A stretch of 64,000 nucleotides of DNA, taken from Pleodorina starrii (lineage: Eukaryota > Chlorophyta > Chlorophyceae > Chlamydomonadales > Volvocaceae). Of the stretch, positions 33,004-45,665 are shown piece by piece (position 1 is the stretch's first letter; each line of letters begins with the position of its first letter). The position numbers were made by a program, and so were the translations under genes. The DNA is taken from NCBI GenBank assembly GCA_030267565.1, contig BRXU01000002.1, forward strand, positions 1,240,001 to 1,304,000. Direction: 5' to 3'. Under the pieces are notes generated by a model. It had not been told where the DNA came from. It ran no database searches and worked only from the letters and a program-made list of their open reading frames with translations.

Positions 33004-36000
33004 ATGGCAACCCCCGGTGCGCCAGGCTGCAGCCGCGCTGCCTTCAGCCACCGAAACTGGGCTTGCAGCCGATCCAGGATGAGAGCCCCGGGGGGCGTTC
33101 CTCCACCGCGTCACATTGTGTTCTATGATAATCCGCTTGCGGACTGGGCCGCCAGCGCGGTGCGGCGTTGGTTGGAGAGGAGCAACGGCGCCGCCGCCTC
33201 CGGGCCTGGTGGCGTCTTCGTGGCTCGGGAGCTGGCAGCCCCCCCGCTGGAACCCGTAGTCCGGGACGCAGCCGCACCGGCCGCTTCGGGCCAGGAGCAG
33301 CAGCAGACGGCGCCGCCAGGGCAGCAGCAGCAGCAGTCGCCCCGCCCGGCGCGGACGCCGCAATTGTTGCCGTACTCTGTCCCCACCCTGGCGGTGGGGG
33401 ACGTGTTTCTGTCGTGCAACACGGTGGCGGGACTGGAGAATGCGGTGCGAGTTCAGCGAACCTTTTGCGGATGTTTGGATAGGGATAGATCTTTAGCAGG
33501 GCTGCTGCGGCGGCGGTTCTTTGGCGTGGGTGGGTCGCGGTGTACTTCATCTGTGTCAGCTGTGCGACGCGCGGTTCGAGTAGGTGGCCGAGGTGTAGAA
33601 GTGTCTTGTGTTGGTTGCGTATGCTGTTGGTTGGCCACTGTTGGTTGCGTATGCTGTTGGTTGGCCCCTGTTGGTTGCGTATGCTGTTGGTTGGCCACTG
33701 TTGGTTGCGTATGCTGCACTGCCAGTGCAACACACACGCAACACGGCACTGCTACCTCCCACGTTCATCACTGCCCACGACCCCATCACTGCCCCTTACA
33801 GGACGATTGGGACTTCGGCAGCCTGGGAAGCAGCAGGCCCCTCGCCGGCGGGACCGCCTCAACCTCCTCAACCCCGGCCCCCGGCCAGCACGCCCCCCCG
33901 GCCCACTCCCACACGCCGCCGCGCCCTCGGTCCTCTCCCTTGGACCTCGCCAGCGAGTTGCTGCTGCGCATGTCGGTGCCGGTGGGCGGACAGCGGCTCA
34001 TGTTTGTGAGCAAGGAGAGCGCGGAGCTGGTGCGGAGGGCGCTGCTGCTGAGCAGGTGGGTGGAGTCGGCGGTTTCCGGGACCGGGCGCGTCGGTGCGCC
34101 AGTGGGACTGTAGGCTCATGACCAGACAGCCGGGCCGGGCTCGGGGCTGCTCGGGGTCAGTGGGCCGTTGGGCTGCTGGATCGCCGCGTGCACTCCCGAT
34201 GATGCATCAGCGCTTGGCCGGGCCGCACCCGCGTGCAGATCGGGTGTACTGCTGATCTGGACCGTGAATTCGAAGCGGGCAGGATCGTCGATTTATTCGC
34301 CCCTCAGCATCTCCCCCCAGCATCTGAAGCGTGGTCACAACCTTCGAATGTGGTACGACGCAGGTACGACGAGATTATGGAGAGGAGGGCGGCTGAGGCG
34401 GAGGATGCGGAGGCAGAGGCGGAGGCGGCGGAGGCGGTGCCCCCGGGCAGCGGAGGAGCGCCATCCACTCGGCTGGTGGTGTCGACGTCAGCCGCGGCGG
34501 GCAGCCGTGTCCCGCGGGTCGCTGGGGCCGCGGTTGGGCCGGGAACGGGAACTGCCCCGGGCTGGGGCTCCGCCGGCCGCTCCCCTCAGGGCGGCCCCTC
34601 GACCAGCGGCAGCGATGGCGCCGAGGAGGACCGTCCGAAGCCTCCCTTTGCGCCCTGGCCGCGCAGGCAGAGCAGCACCGACCGGGCGCCGACCGCCGGC
34701 GCCTCTCCCACGACCCCACCCGCCAGTCCGGAGTCAGCCGCGCATCCCAACACGACAGCATCGAGTGCGGGCCTGGCTGACGTTCCCGGCGGCGTGACGC
34801 TTTCCAGCGGCAGCGGAAGTGGCAGCGGCGGTGGGGGTGGGGGTGGCGACGGCAGCGCACCCGATGGAATGCCTCCGGACATGCCCGACTGGATCCCCGG
34901 CCCGGTGCGTGAGACGGTTCTGGCAGCAGCCCGCGGCTTCGGCGGCTGGCTGGCGCACGCCGGCGGCGGCGCCGCCGCCGCGGCCAGCAGCGTCCCGCAG
35001 GGCGTGGCGGCGCTCTTTAGACGTGGCGCAACTGGCGGCGGCGGCGGCGGCAGCGGCGGAGGGGTTCTAGAAGTGTCGCCGGGGCCGCGGCCGCGGCTGC
35101 CAGCGCCGCCGCTGACGGGCTTGATACGGCTGCCGCCGCTGACGACGCCGACGGGGGGCGTAGCGGACGACCCGCAGCGACGGAACGGGGACGCGCCGTC
35201 GCCGCAGGAGGAGGAGGATGCGGGCGCGACGGCGCAGAGCCGTGGGGCTCAGGCGGCTGCGGGGCCGGCGGACACCGGCATCCAGCCAGTTTTGGACTGG
35301 GCGCTCCGAGACCGTGAGGGCTTTATGCGGGAGTTGAAGCAGCTCGGTGCGTTGGCTACGGCCCTTGTGGGCCTTACGGGCGGCTTTGGTCTGCTGCGCG
35401 GGTCAGCGGCTTCGCCGCATGTACCGATATAGGGTGCTTGCAGGGCGTTGCGGGCGCCGATGACACAGCGTGTGTTCTGGGTTTTAGGGTTCCGTGATTG
35501 GGACAGGACCAGCCCTCCTCCACCTGACCTCTTCCGTTCTGTTTTGTCGACCTGCCCTGCCCTGCCCTGCTACCTCATGCTATGCTGCCCTCCTCAGAGG
35601 AGGAAAAGATCATCGCGGATGCGGAGGCGTTCCTGCAGGCCGGCGTGGGGGGCCGCGCCAGCGGCGCCGCCGCCGCCGCCGCCGCCGGCGCCGGCGGCGG
35701 CGGCTTCCTGCCGCCCTTCAGCTTCAGCAGCTACGTGGCGCGACTGCCGCTGGAGGCGGCGCTGAAGGCCATCCTCAGCACGCCAGCCGCGGCCGCCACG
35801 GCCGCCGCGGCGGCGGAGGCCGACGCCGCCGCGGAAGCGGCGCCCGCGTCCGCCCGGCGCCGCTTCCTGCTGTGTTCCGACCTGGCGGATGAGCAGGCGG
35901 TGGAGGGCAGCCGCGAGTTGGACCGCCTGGTGGCGGAGATGGAGGCGGCGGCGGCGGCAGCGGCGGCAGAGGGGGGCGCTGAGGCGGGGCGTGGAGCTGG

Positions 36001-36512
36001 CGTCGACGGTGCCGATGGCGCGGCGGCAACTCGCGGCGGCAGCTCCTCCAGGGGGGCTGCCCCGAACGCCAGCCGTGGCGGACCTCGACCCCGGGTAAGA
36101 AGCTGGGCAGGAGCTTCGATGGGAGTCGTCACGTCGCCCGGCAGCACGGTGACCGACCGACTAGGACTTCGGGAAGGACCTGCAGCGGCGAACGACCGGC
36201 AGTGTGCCGTAAACCCCGCCCTGAACTCGCTTTCTTTCCGGCGGGGGGTGGGAGGGTGTTCTTGTGTTGTCTCTTGCGCCTTTCCGCGGTGGTACGGAGT
36301 ACGGAGTAGGGCAAGGGCAGTACAGCTGGGCTGGCCGTGTGCGCATTACTCCCTCTCCATTAACCATGTTCCGACGGTCACGCGCCCCCTCGCACTGCAC
36401 CGGCCGGTGTTTTGGGTACGACAGGTTGCGCTGAATCTGTACGACAGCGATTCGAGTAGCTGGGTGTTGGACGTCGTGGAAGAGCTGGAGCATGACGCCA
36501 GCGAGACCGCTA

Positions 36513-36544
<32 letters not shown>

Positions 36545-39500
36545 AGCGGCGTCAACGGCGGCGGCAGCAGTGGCAGCAGCAGCAGCGGCAGCGGGTCGCC
36601 GACGCTACCCGTGGAGCGGTTCATTCGGGGAACACCCGGCGGCCCCTCGGAAGACTTGGTGAGGCTGCGGCCGCGGCGGCGAGCGATTGGTCCGGCTTGT
36701 CGGCTTGGCGGCGGGCGGATGCAATCGCGAAATTTACGGCGTGGGGGAGTTACGGCCATTTGGAAGGTCAAGAGGTTCCGATTCGGGGAATCATCAAATG
36801 GATAAGCCCCGAATGGGATGTGTTGGCGGCTAATGGCCATCCGCCATCCGCCGTCGCGCCCTTGATTATCTGATCCGCTGTCCCGTGTCATGACATGCCA
36901 TACCACACACACCGGCCTTCAAAAACCGCCACTGTCCTTCCGATGTCACGTCCGTCTGTTGCGTCACGTCGGCTGTCGTCCAGGGAGGGCTCGTCCAACT
37001 GCCGGCTTCCCTGGAGAATTCGGGCGCCAGCGCCGCCGCCATCGCCGCCGCCATCGCCACCGCCACCGCGGCTGACGGCCGAAGGGCTGTCCCAGACACC
37101 AGCAACGGCATCAACAGCGGAATGAACACCGGCCGCACGCCCGTGTTCCTGCTGCCCGGCGTCACTGTCAGCGTGCGCGCCGCCGACGGCACGCTGCTGC
37201 GGCTGCGTCCGGCCTTCATGACGCTGCAGCAGCTGGCGGCGGCGCTGGCGCTTGTGCGCGACGCGGCGGCGGCGGCGTGGCGGCGGCAGCGGTCGGCTGC
37301 GCGGTGGAGGGTGGTTTCGGCGATAGACGTCCTCACGGTGCACAGCGCAGGTAGGTATTCTTTACTTCTTTTACTTCTTTACTTTTTTACTTCGTTTACT
37401 TGGGAGGGGGCCCCGGGGCGGGTGGAAACTGGAAACTGGAAAGGGGCGGTGGGGTGTTCTGGTGAATGTGCGGGTGGGTGCGTGGAGACATGGGGGAAGC
37501 GGATGGCTGCGTGGCGGGTGGTGGTGACGATTGTGTCACGGTGGTGGTGGCACGATGGTTACTATCCTTTTGTTCCCGCCACCTGCGCTTTGCGCCCTCC
37601 GTCCGACGCAGGGTTCCCCATCGTGCGCTTCCCGCCCGTATCCTCGGCGCCGGGCGGCGCCGCCACCGGCGCGGCGGGTGGCGGCGGCGGGGGCGATGAG
37701 GACAGCGACGACGGCATTCCGGAGGCCAAGGAGCTCTTGAGGGAGATGGGCGCTGGTGGGTGGGTGGGTGGGTGGGTGGGTGGGTGGGTGGGTGGGTGGG
37801 TGGGTGGCGGCTGGGAGGTGGCAGCTGGGAGGGTGGTGGGTCGGTGGCAACTGGGAGGATCGCCCGGGTAACCTCCTCGCATCCCACCTCCTCGCATCCA
37901 ACATCCACACATCCAACCCCTTCGCATCAACGCACCCTCCACGCCGCCCCTTCGTTTCGCGCCCGCACTCGACAGGCAACCGCCGCCCCTCGCCCTCCGA
38001 CATCGCGGCAGCCGCCGCCGCCGCCAGCCCCCTCCCGCCTCCAACCGGCCCGATGGCCGTCTTGTCGACTCTGGCGGTGGGGGTGGTCAGCTTCAGTGCC
38101 TGGTGCATCGCCTCAGCGGAGGATTTGTGGGAGGAGGTCTACTCGCGGACACACTGGGGTGCGTGCCGTCTGATGGCCATCCGTCCGTGTCCATGCCCCC
38201 GGGGGCGCGTTTGCAGGGTCACTAGCCACAGGGCAGATGGCGGATGAGCGCGTTGCGCCGACGAAGAATGCTTTTCCCGAGCTGAGCTGAGCTGACGAGC
38301 TGAGGGCCTGCAAAGCGCAAACGCCCCGGCATGCATACCGGCAAACCGGTGGCGAATCTGTAGGGCGGGGCGGTGGGCGCTGAACTGATATTCAAGAGCC
38401 CTGGATTGGATTGGTTGTCGAAACTATTTGTTTGTATTTATATCTGTGTTTGTGTTTGTGTTTGTGTTTCCCTCAATCTCCGTGATGGACCCAAAATGAC
38501 TGCAGGTCTGGAGGAGATCGGCGTGCCGCAGCACGTCAACGTAACGCCCACGTACCTGGAGGACCATGTACGGCACCTGGCGAAGGCGAACGCGCCCGCC
38601 GTCGCGACGGCTGCCGCGGGCGCTCGCTCCCGGGCAGTGCAGCGGGTGCTTGAGAAGCGCGCCCGGCGGCGGCAGGCACAACAACAGCAGCAGCAACAGC
38701 AGCAACAGGAGCCGTCGCATGGCCAGCCGGCCCAGAGCGGCGACGGGGAACTGCAGCGCGGAGCGGCCAGTCAGGCCGCGGCGCCCGAGCAGAATGCCGC
38801 GGTCAGCACCGCTGCGGTCGCGGCCGCCGTTACCTCGGAGGTCCGGCCTGATGAGGGCGCGGTTGCGGCTCAGCGGGGCCAGGAGATGGCCGCGCCGCCT
38901 TTGGTTTCGGAGGCGAACGCAAGCGCGGGTCCGGCGGCTGCGGCCGCGATGGACGGCGCCGCCGCCGCCGCTGGCGGCGGCGGCGGCGGCGACGCGGCGC
39001 GCCATGACGCGAAGCGCCAGCGCGCCGCCGCCGCCGCCGCCGCCGCCGCTGCCTCTTTCAGCGGCCTGTCGCTGCAGACCGAGACGATGGCGGGGTTGTC
39101 CGTGTTGCTGCAGTTCGTGTGGGCGGCGGCGCGCTCGGCGCACGACCGCGCGCAGCAGGATGGCATCTTTGGCGCCAAGGCCGACGGCGGCGGCGGCGGC
39201 GGCGTCGACGGGCTGCTGCGCCTGGCGGGCGGCGGCCGAGGCTCCAGGGACGGCGGCTTCGCCGGCGGCGGTGGCGGCGGCGGCGGCCTCACCTTGACCG
39301 CCAGCCAGGATGGCGAGTTGGGCCTTGTGGCCAAACTGGACATAAGGCCCGTGGCGACCGCGTCAGCGGCAGCGGCGGCGGCGGCTAGCAGGGCGGCGGC
39401 GGCGAAACGGGAGAGCTCCGGCGCCGACGGCGAGGGCCCTGGCGCGGCGGCGGCGGCGGCGACGGCGGGGCGGCCGGAAGGGGAGCTGGCCTCCTCGCCG

Positions 39501-40561
39501 TCGCCATCGCAACAGCAGACGGGGGCGCCGTCGGCCGCGCCGGCGTCGGCGGGCGGGGGCAAGCCCGGTGGGCTGTCGATTCGCGAGCTGGGACCCACGG
39601 GTCATTCTGGCGTCCGTTACGAGCTGCTACAGAGCTCCGCCAAGCTGGCGTCGCAGGTGCGGCCGCTGACAGAGGCTTGGCAGGGTTTCTTTTATTTGTT
39701 TTTGCTAGAATACGGTAGGTTTGGGTTTTGTTGGGCTCGATGTCTCGACGAGACGCAGCCCGCATGCGGCGGGGCGCTCGGGGGTCTGGCAGGGCAGAAC
39801 TGGCAGCGGGCGCCGTGGGCCTTGTCAGTTGCCGTGGTTTGCCCCCCACAGACCCCAACACGCGCGTCGACATAGCCCGTCCCGTCCCGGGCCATCCTCA
39901 CGCCATGCCGGTACACACATATATCTGCAAATTCTGCATGCCATACACACATATATCTGCCATCCTCACGCCATGCCGGTACACACATGTACATATGCAC
40001 CACTTCCATGTGCACACACAGGTCACCCGGCCCCACAAGTTCGAGGTGGCACTGCACCTCAACCTCCGCAAGATTCTGGGGGACCTGCCGGAAGACGCAC
40101 CCGACCAACTGCTTAAGCTGCAACAGCCCGCAGGGCCCACGCCAGCCGGCGCAGCGGCCGCCGCCGGCGCCGCCGGCCGCCGCGCCAGCGGCGCGGGCGC
40201 GGCCGCGGCCGCGGCGCTGGAGGCGCACGGGCTCCTCCTCATCGGCGACCTTGGCCTGGATGATCCTAATGAGGCTACCTGGATGCGGCCGCCGAGCCTG
40301 GGGTTCGTGGACCTGGGAGGGCTGCTGGCGCCGCCGGGGGGAGCGGCGGGACTGCGGCCGGGATCCGCAGCTGCCGCTGCCGCGCTGGCTGGCGGCGAGG
40401 GAGCCAGGAGCTCGGAGGAGGGGGAGGAGGAGGGCAAGGGGCTGGAGGGTGGTGGTGGTGGGGTGGGGAGTGGCGGGTGGTTGTCGGGGGGGAGCCGGGG
40501 CTCGCGCGAGTGGGCGGCCGGGGGCCCGAGGCGCGGTGCGTGGGGGCGGTGGGGTCGCTGA
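33004..40561 (+). CDS. Large orphan protein, 1,597 residues, ten exons
   Basis: Function not recognised. Exons: 33004-33444, 33802-34055, 34364-35346, 35598-36094, 36425-36658, 36984-37350, 37612-37755, 37976-38158, 38506-39656, 40022-40561. Every junction keeps phase and the sum is a multiple of three, strong support for the model. Ordered islands sit between Ala/Gly/Gln-rich linkers: an N-terminal island (HIVFYDNPLADWAASAVRRW), DLASELLLRMSVPVGGQRLMF near the exon 2 end, a basic/acidic helix at the exon 3 start, EEKIIADAEAFL and LPLEAALKAIL in exon 4, VFLLPGVTVSVR in exon 6, a probable membrane helix (VLSTLAVGVVSFSAWCI) in exon 8, and an alternating strand-like region near the end (KFEVALHLNLRKILGDL). 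A chloroplast or mitochondrial envelope role is conceivable but unproven. Start could also be ATG 33079. Confidence 0.78.
33609..33716. repeat. 30-bp tandem repeat, about 3.6 copies, in intron 1 of the orphan gene
   Basis: Unit TGTTGGTTGCGTATGCTGTT plus GGTTGGCCAC; copies differ by one base at most. Confidence 0.93.
37756..37806. repeat. (GGGT)n microsatellite overlapping a splice donor
   Basis: About twelve GGGT units begin exactly at the GT donor after exon 7 of the orphan gene. The splice site therefore lies within a slippage-prone array, and many alternative GTGGGT donors lie 4 bases apart. Confidence 0.85.
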
Positions 40562-42227
40562 CTCTCTGCCGTCATCGGAGAGAGAGAGGAAGGGAAGGGA
40601 AGTAGAGGTGGCCGCAGAGGTGGGCTTGAGGCGACGTGAAGGGGGGGAGTGCGTGAGGGTTGTCTGTTTGGAGGGGTTTCTGAGCGCGTACTGGGGTTGA
40701 TGACCAGGTTGTTTGAGCGACTGGTGGTTGCAATTGCGGAGAGTTGCGGGGCGTGTGTGTGTTTGCGGTGGCTTGGTGCGTGAAGAGGCAAGTGTCTTGG
40801 TTCCGGAGAGGAGCGGATGTCCATGCCGAGCTGCTGCGACGTTAGGTTTCGGAGCTCTCGCTTTGATCGCGGCCCGTGGGGCTTGCGATGACAGACGGAC
40901 GGATGAGGAGTGGGCCGGGATATGTGCCGCGGCCGGCGGAGCGAACTGGCAGGATGTGTGTGTGGAGGCGCGGCATGTTGGCAGGATGGGGAGGGGCATG
41001 GGTGGCGCCCCTCCCCATCAATGCACCACCCATGCAAGCTTCCGGCGATCGGTCGGCGGTGCGGTGCAGTGGAGTGCGGCGATGCAGTGGAGTGCGGCAG
41101 TCTCAGTCTCAGTCTCAGCTGATCGCTGCCGGGCTAACGTCAATTTGAGTAATGCGGACACGCGTTGGTTGGTTCACTCTGGCGGATGCAAGCAGGCGTT
41201 TGTTTAAGTTTTGGATTTCCTCGCGTATTGCGCAGGCGGCCCGCAGATTGCGGTACTTTGGACCTGTTATTAACCTTGAGCAGAGATTAGTTGTTTGGTC
41301 GCGTAGATCCGAGTGTCTGTCCTGGCGGCAGGGCCGCTCGGACAGCATTTTAATAGCCTATGAGTGAACTGTGGCCTCGTGGTCCCGTACGTGACTATTT
41401 GTGGATTGTGTGGGTGGTACTTCGCTGTGAAGTGGAACCGCAAGCGCCAAGGCCCTTCTTCCATTGGCGTTCCGAATTGCGACACGGCTTTAGAATCATT
41501 GCTGTACCAGGTTTTCCTGGCCCTTTTGGCTCGTTGGGGTTGGCTTGCCACGGTTGGATGCCGCACAGTTGCGTTTTTGGCGCCCGGACAACTGTCGCTA
41601 TGAGGCTGTTGTAGCGTACTTGTGCCCTGGAGTCATTGTATTACTGTTGCCGGCGACCTACCCAATCTTGTTGCATGCTTGCATCGCATGGCATGTGCCC
41701 AGGGACACTGCCGGAAAAGAGTTTTGTCTCACACCCCATTCCGGCACCCCAACGTCGGGCTGACAAGGGCGCTATTGAGGCATCATGCAATGAACGCATG
41801 GAGATATATCGCTGAAATGACATCCTGGGCCTTCTGCCATGGTTGCGCGCGCCTTAAATCGATGCAGGTGAACCGCGGGCCTCAAGGTTGCTTCCGTATA
41901 CTGTTAGCTGCGCGAGGACAAGGGTTGTTAAAGCTCCATGTCCAGGAGCAGAACATCATGTCTATGTTATGAGATCGCCCCACCGGTCTTCCCGAAAGCT
42001 AAGTGAACAACAGGGTATACAAATTGATTCGGTTGCAAGGCCGTACGGAGAGATCACTTACATTTTCATTGCATCGTCAACCGTGCCGAACATGTACTAG
42101 TATAATTGCACCTAACGTTTACAGTTATACTTGTGGACGAAGATCTACGGTCTGAACCCGCTGTGCTTTTCTCGTGACGATATTTTCCTCACGACTGATA
42201 ACCGCATCGCCAGGAGCTTTAGTTGAT
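40562..42227. other. Gene-free stretch between the orphan gene and FLU
   Basis: Contains the 3' UTR of the 1,597-aa gene and the FLU promoter. No TGTAA was found in the proximal part. Open frames around 41350-41620 (plus) and 41270-41566 (minus) lack splice context and motifs. Confidence 0.45.
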
Positions 42228-45200
42228 ATGCAGGTCAAGGATTTGCGTGCACATGGTTGCCGGTCAAGGCAATCTCTCCAAAATGCAAAGGGGGTGACTC
42301 GGCGACCTGTAAATGTCGTCTGCCACGCTGGCGGCAGTCCAGAGACTACACGCCGGCAGCTTGTCGGCGGATTGATCAGCCTGGGGCTGTCAATGGCAAG
42401 CGCGCCTGCGATGGCTGAGGCGTTCCTATCATCGACGGGCGCACGGTGAGGACAGGCCTGCGCGCGTGCCACGCACGCGCAAGGCACAGCTGACGTTCTA
42501 TAATATAAGGATACTACTGCATATCGATGTTGCTCTGAGATCCATGAACAAGATCGTTTCATGGCCCCCCAACCATCGCGATGCGACCAGTCCGTGTCCC
42601 ACCACCTCGGCGTGCACACCACCATGACCCAAAAATGAGGCAGACCAGCTGCCGCAACATGCATTATTACGGCAACGCAGGCGCTGAGATCCTTGGTTTG
42701 TCACGTAGGTAAGCCTTTGCGTACCCTCCCGCCGATATCCCCGCCCCATGCGTCCCCTTCCTGCCATACCGCCCAACAGCGGCCTTCTCGCGGAGGAGGA
42801 GGAGAAGCTGTACAGGCTTCGCGTCGAGAAGGAGGCAGTTGCCCGGGAGCAGCTGCTCGCTGAGCGCCAGAAGCTGGAAGAGGAGGTGAAGCAAACCCAG
42901 GTCAGACTGCCCTCGGGCCCGGGGAATCCTGGGCCACGTGCCGTGCGGCCACGCGGGTCGATAAGCCGCAGCTGGCTCTAGCAAGATCTGCTCCAAAGAT
43001 TCCTTGTCTTGGAGTGGTGCATCCACGACCGCGAAGCAGAATAGTCCCTCTTGCACCGGATAAGGGCAGCCTTACCTGGCGCGTCGTTGCAGTGCAACCA
43101 ACGCCGATGCCGAACGCCCCAAGCCCTGTCACCGCGTCGCTTCTCGCGCTCATCTTTCCTCATCTTTCTTGTTTCCCCGTGCAATTTGTTTCCACACGCA
43201 GGGCGGCAAGCTGTGTGCCACCCCGTTCGGCGTTGATGTGGTGGGTATTACGGAGTTGGTGGCGCTGATCGGCGCGCTGGTGGGCGGCATCACGGCCCGG
43301 CGGCGGAAGGAGGAGGTGGAGCGACTCAACGAGCAGCTCCGCTCCATTAACCTCAACCTGCGTCAGCAGGCGCGTGCCGGCACCGTGTACGCGCCGGGTG
43401 AGTGCACTAGAGGGCGCATACCGGTATTGCGCGCACAAGGCGCGTATGCATGGCGTATGCAGGGTTGAGGGCATCGGGTTGTGCGTTTGGGCTCTGGGCG
43501 CTGCGAGGATGTGGGGCACGTTGTGCACGTGTCGACTGCCTTCCTGGGCGGCTCGGAGGTCCGGCGGGTCAAGCTGTGCGTCCAACGCAAACGTGCAGAA
43601 GTCGTTTCCACGCCGCAGTGGGCCCACGGGTAGGATTTAGTGGAGAGAAAACTGGGTCGCGGGAATTGGGTTGCGGGAACTGTTCCCTCTGCGGCTCTTG
43701 GATACCGGTAAACCTTCTGACCTGGAGAGACCCAAGGTAGCGACCTTCGGGCACCGGGGCACCGGTCAGAACCAATATGGCTGCTTGGAGTCAAGGTGAA
43801 CCCGATGTCACTGGAATACCGGGGCCAGGGCTAGGGAGGGTCTGTAGCTGTCGTCCCTAAGTCTCTCGTCGTCTTTGTACGGATTGCCAGCCACAAATGA
43901 AGGTGGTTTGGGAGTCTCATCGTGGTGGCATTTGGACGGGACCCACATGGACCGCATGGACCACATGGACCGCATGGACCACTGCCGCGCCTCCGCAGGG
44001 CTAAGCTACGCGCCACCCGCCACCCGCGGCGGTCTCATCACCATCCCCACGCCGCCGCGCGACGCCCCCGCCGCGCCGGCGGTCAAGCCGGCCCCCGTTG
44101 CCGTGGTCGTGGCGCCTCCGCCGCCGGCGCCGACGCCCGCCGCCGCACCTGCCGCCGCCGTTGACGTCAGCCCCGCCACGCAGCCCCTCAACACGCTGTT
44201 CAGCATGGAGGAGGAGGAGCTCAGCAGCGATCAGATTCAGTGCAGGGATGCGCTGCGGGCAGGTGGGTGGTGGGGCTGGGGCTGGGGCTGCTTTGGCGGT
44301 GGATGAGTGGGTGGGCAGGCGTTGGAAGGGGATAAAAAGAAAATATTGCAGCGGAAGGGGGCAGCGGCGTCTATTCCAGTCTGTTCAAAGCGGAGTCGGG
44401 GAGCTGGAACCGCTGGAACCGGACTGCGGCCACTGCGGCGGTCAGAGCCCGGGGGCGACACGTGTGGAGGTGGCGAGGCCTGGCGTGGGACACGCGGGTG
44501 GCTGTGCGCTGTGGCGGTTGAGTGATGGTTTGATGGATGGCACTGCACGGCTGAAGCAGCGTGGCATTCGTGGCACTCGTGGCTTGGCGCGCGCATCACC
44601 CCACTCCCTGGCCCTCACTCTGCACGTCCGCAGGCAAGCGGCTGCTGAAGGAGAAGAACGGCGCGGCGGCCATGGTGCGCTTCGAGAAGGCGCTCATGCT
44701 GTCCAAGGCTCTCGGGGACAAGGTGCGCCGCAGCGGGGCCGCTGGGTGCCGGGTGGAATGGCGGGTGATGCGGGGTTGCTCAGCGCCAAATCCCTGGGGC
44801 GCCAAGGCGGCGCTCGTGTGCGACTAAGCGTTGGTGGCCCCCGGGCAAAGAGGTTTTAGTGCTTCCCGCCGCGATACCATCTTTCGGTGGTGTAATAACA
44901 TGGAATGGACGGGCGAGAGTGTTATGGCTTACGGTATGTGTCGTCATGTGGGTTTTCCTTGCCGCCCGGTCGCTTGCCGCAGGTCCAAGAGCGGCGCGCG
45001 CAGCGTGGTCTGGCCGCCTCGTGCCGCCTGACTCACCAGTACCGGCAGGCGATCAAGCACCTGGAGCGGGTGCTGGAGATCTCGCGGGAGATTGGGGAGT
45101 ACACGGGTGAGAGGGCGGGGGATGGCACGGGTGCGTGGGTGGGTGGGCGGGTGCGAGCCGGGGTAAGGGACGGGTTAAAGGCCGTAAGGAGAGCTGGCGA

Positions 45201-45665
45201 GGCTGGGGACGCGAGGAGTGGGTGGGCGGGAGCGGGACTACACAGACACCGACACTTGGTGCTTACCGGTATGCTCTCACACCCAACGTGGCTGCCCCGT
45301 CATCCGGCACCGGCCACTGTCATCCCGGCGGCCCGGCTGTGTGCCTCATCGCGGCCCGCGAGGCCACGAGCCCTGGGCCGCCGCGCGCACACACGGCCGC
45401 TGCCGCCCGGGTCCTTATCACCTCAACACGGTACGAGGCCCCACTGTAGCGACCGCCTGATCTGCGACAGAACCCAAATTGCCGGTCGATCGGCTGACCG
45501 GTCAAACCTTTTGGGGGCCGCCCATTGAAACCACTGCGACCCGCAGGCGACGCCGACGCGTACGGCACCATGGCCGACTGCTACACGGACATGGGCGAGT
45601 TCGAGAAGGCGGCCTCGTATTACGACAAGTACATTGAGCGCATGAACCGCGACGGGCCCATCTGA
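42228..45665 (+). CDS. FLU: FLU/FLP, TPR regulator of chlorophyll synthesis
   Basis: In plants and algae FLU is a plastid membrane protein that restrains glutamyl-tRNA reductase and so tetrapyrrole synthesis in the dark. Seven exons: 42228-42445, 42780-42900, 43202-43397, 43999-44262, 44634-44722, 44983-45106, 45547-45665. Phases close, 376 residues. Residues 1-40 resemble a transit peptide. Then TTRRQ (R42, R43), a hydrophobic stretch 45-58 and an A-M-A site (61-63) make a bipartite, twin-arginine-like signal. A Glu-rich helix follows. A second hydrophobic helix (VVGITELVALIGALVGGITA, 126-145) runs directly into a coiled coil starting RRRKEEVERLNEQL. After a Pro/Ala linker, the C-terminal TPR block (about 267-376) contains ADAYGTMADCYTDMGEFEKA, the family's most typical segment. 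Chlamydomonas FLP is known to be alternatively spliced. Confidence 0.9.

Noticed and set aside
39657..39714. Extension of orphan exon 9 to a GTAGGT donor at 39715
   Set aside because: It would enter the last exon in the wrong phase. The GTGCGG donor at 39657 gives phase 0 and joins LASQ to VTRPHKFEV cleanly.
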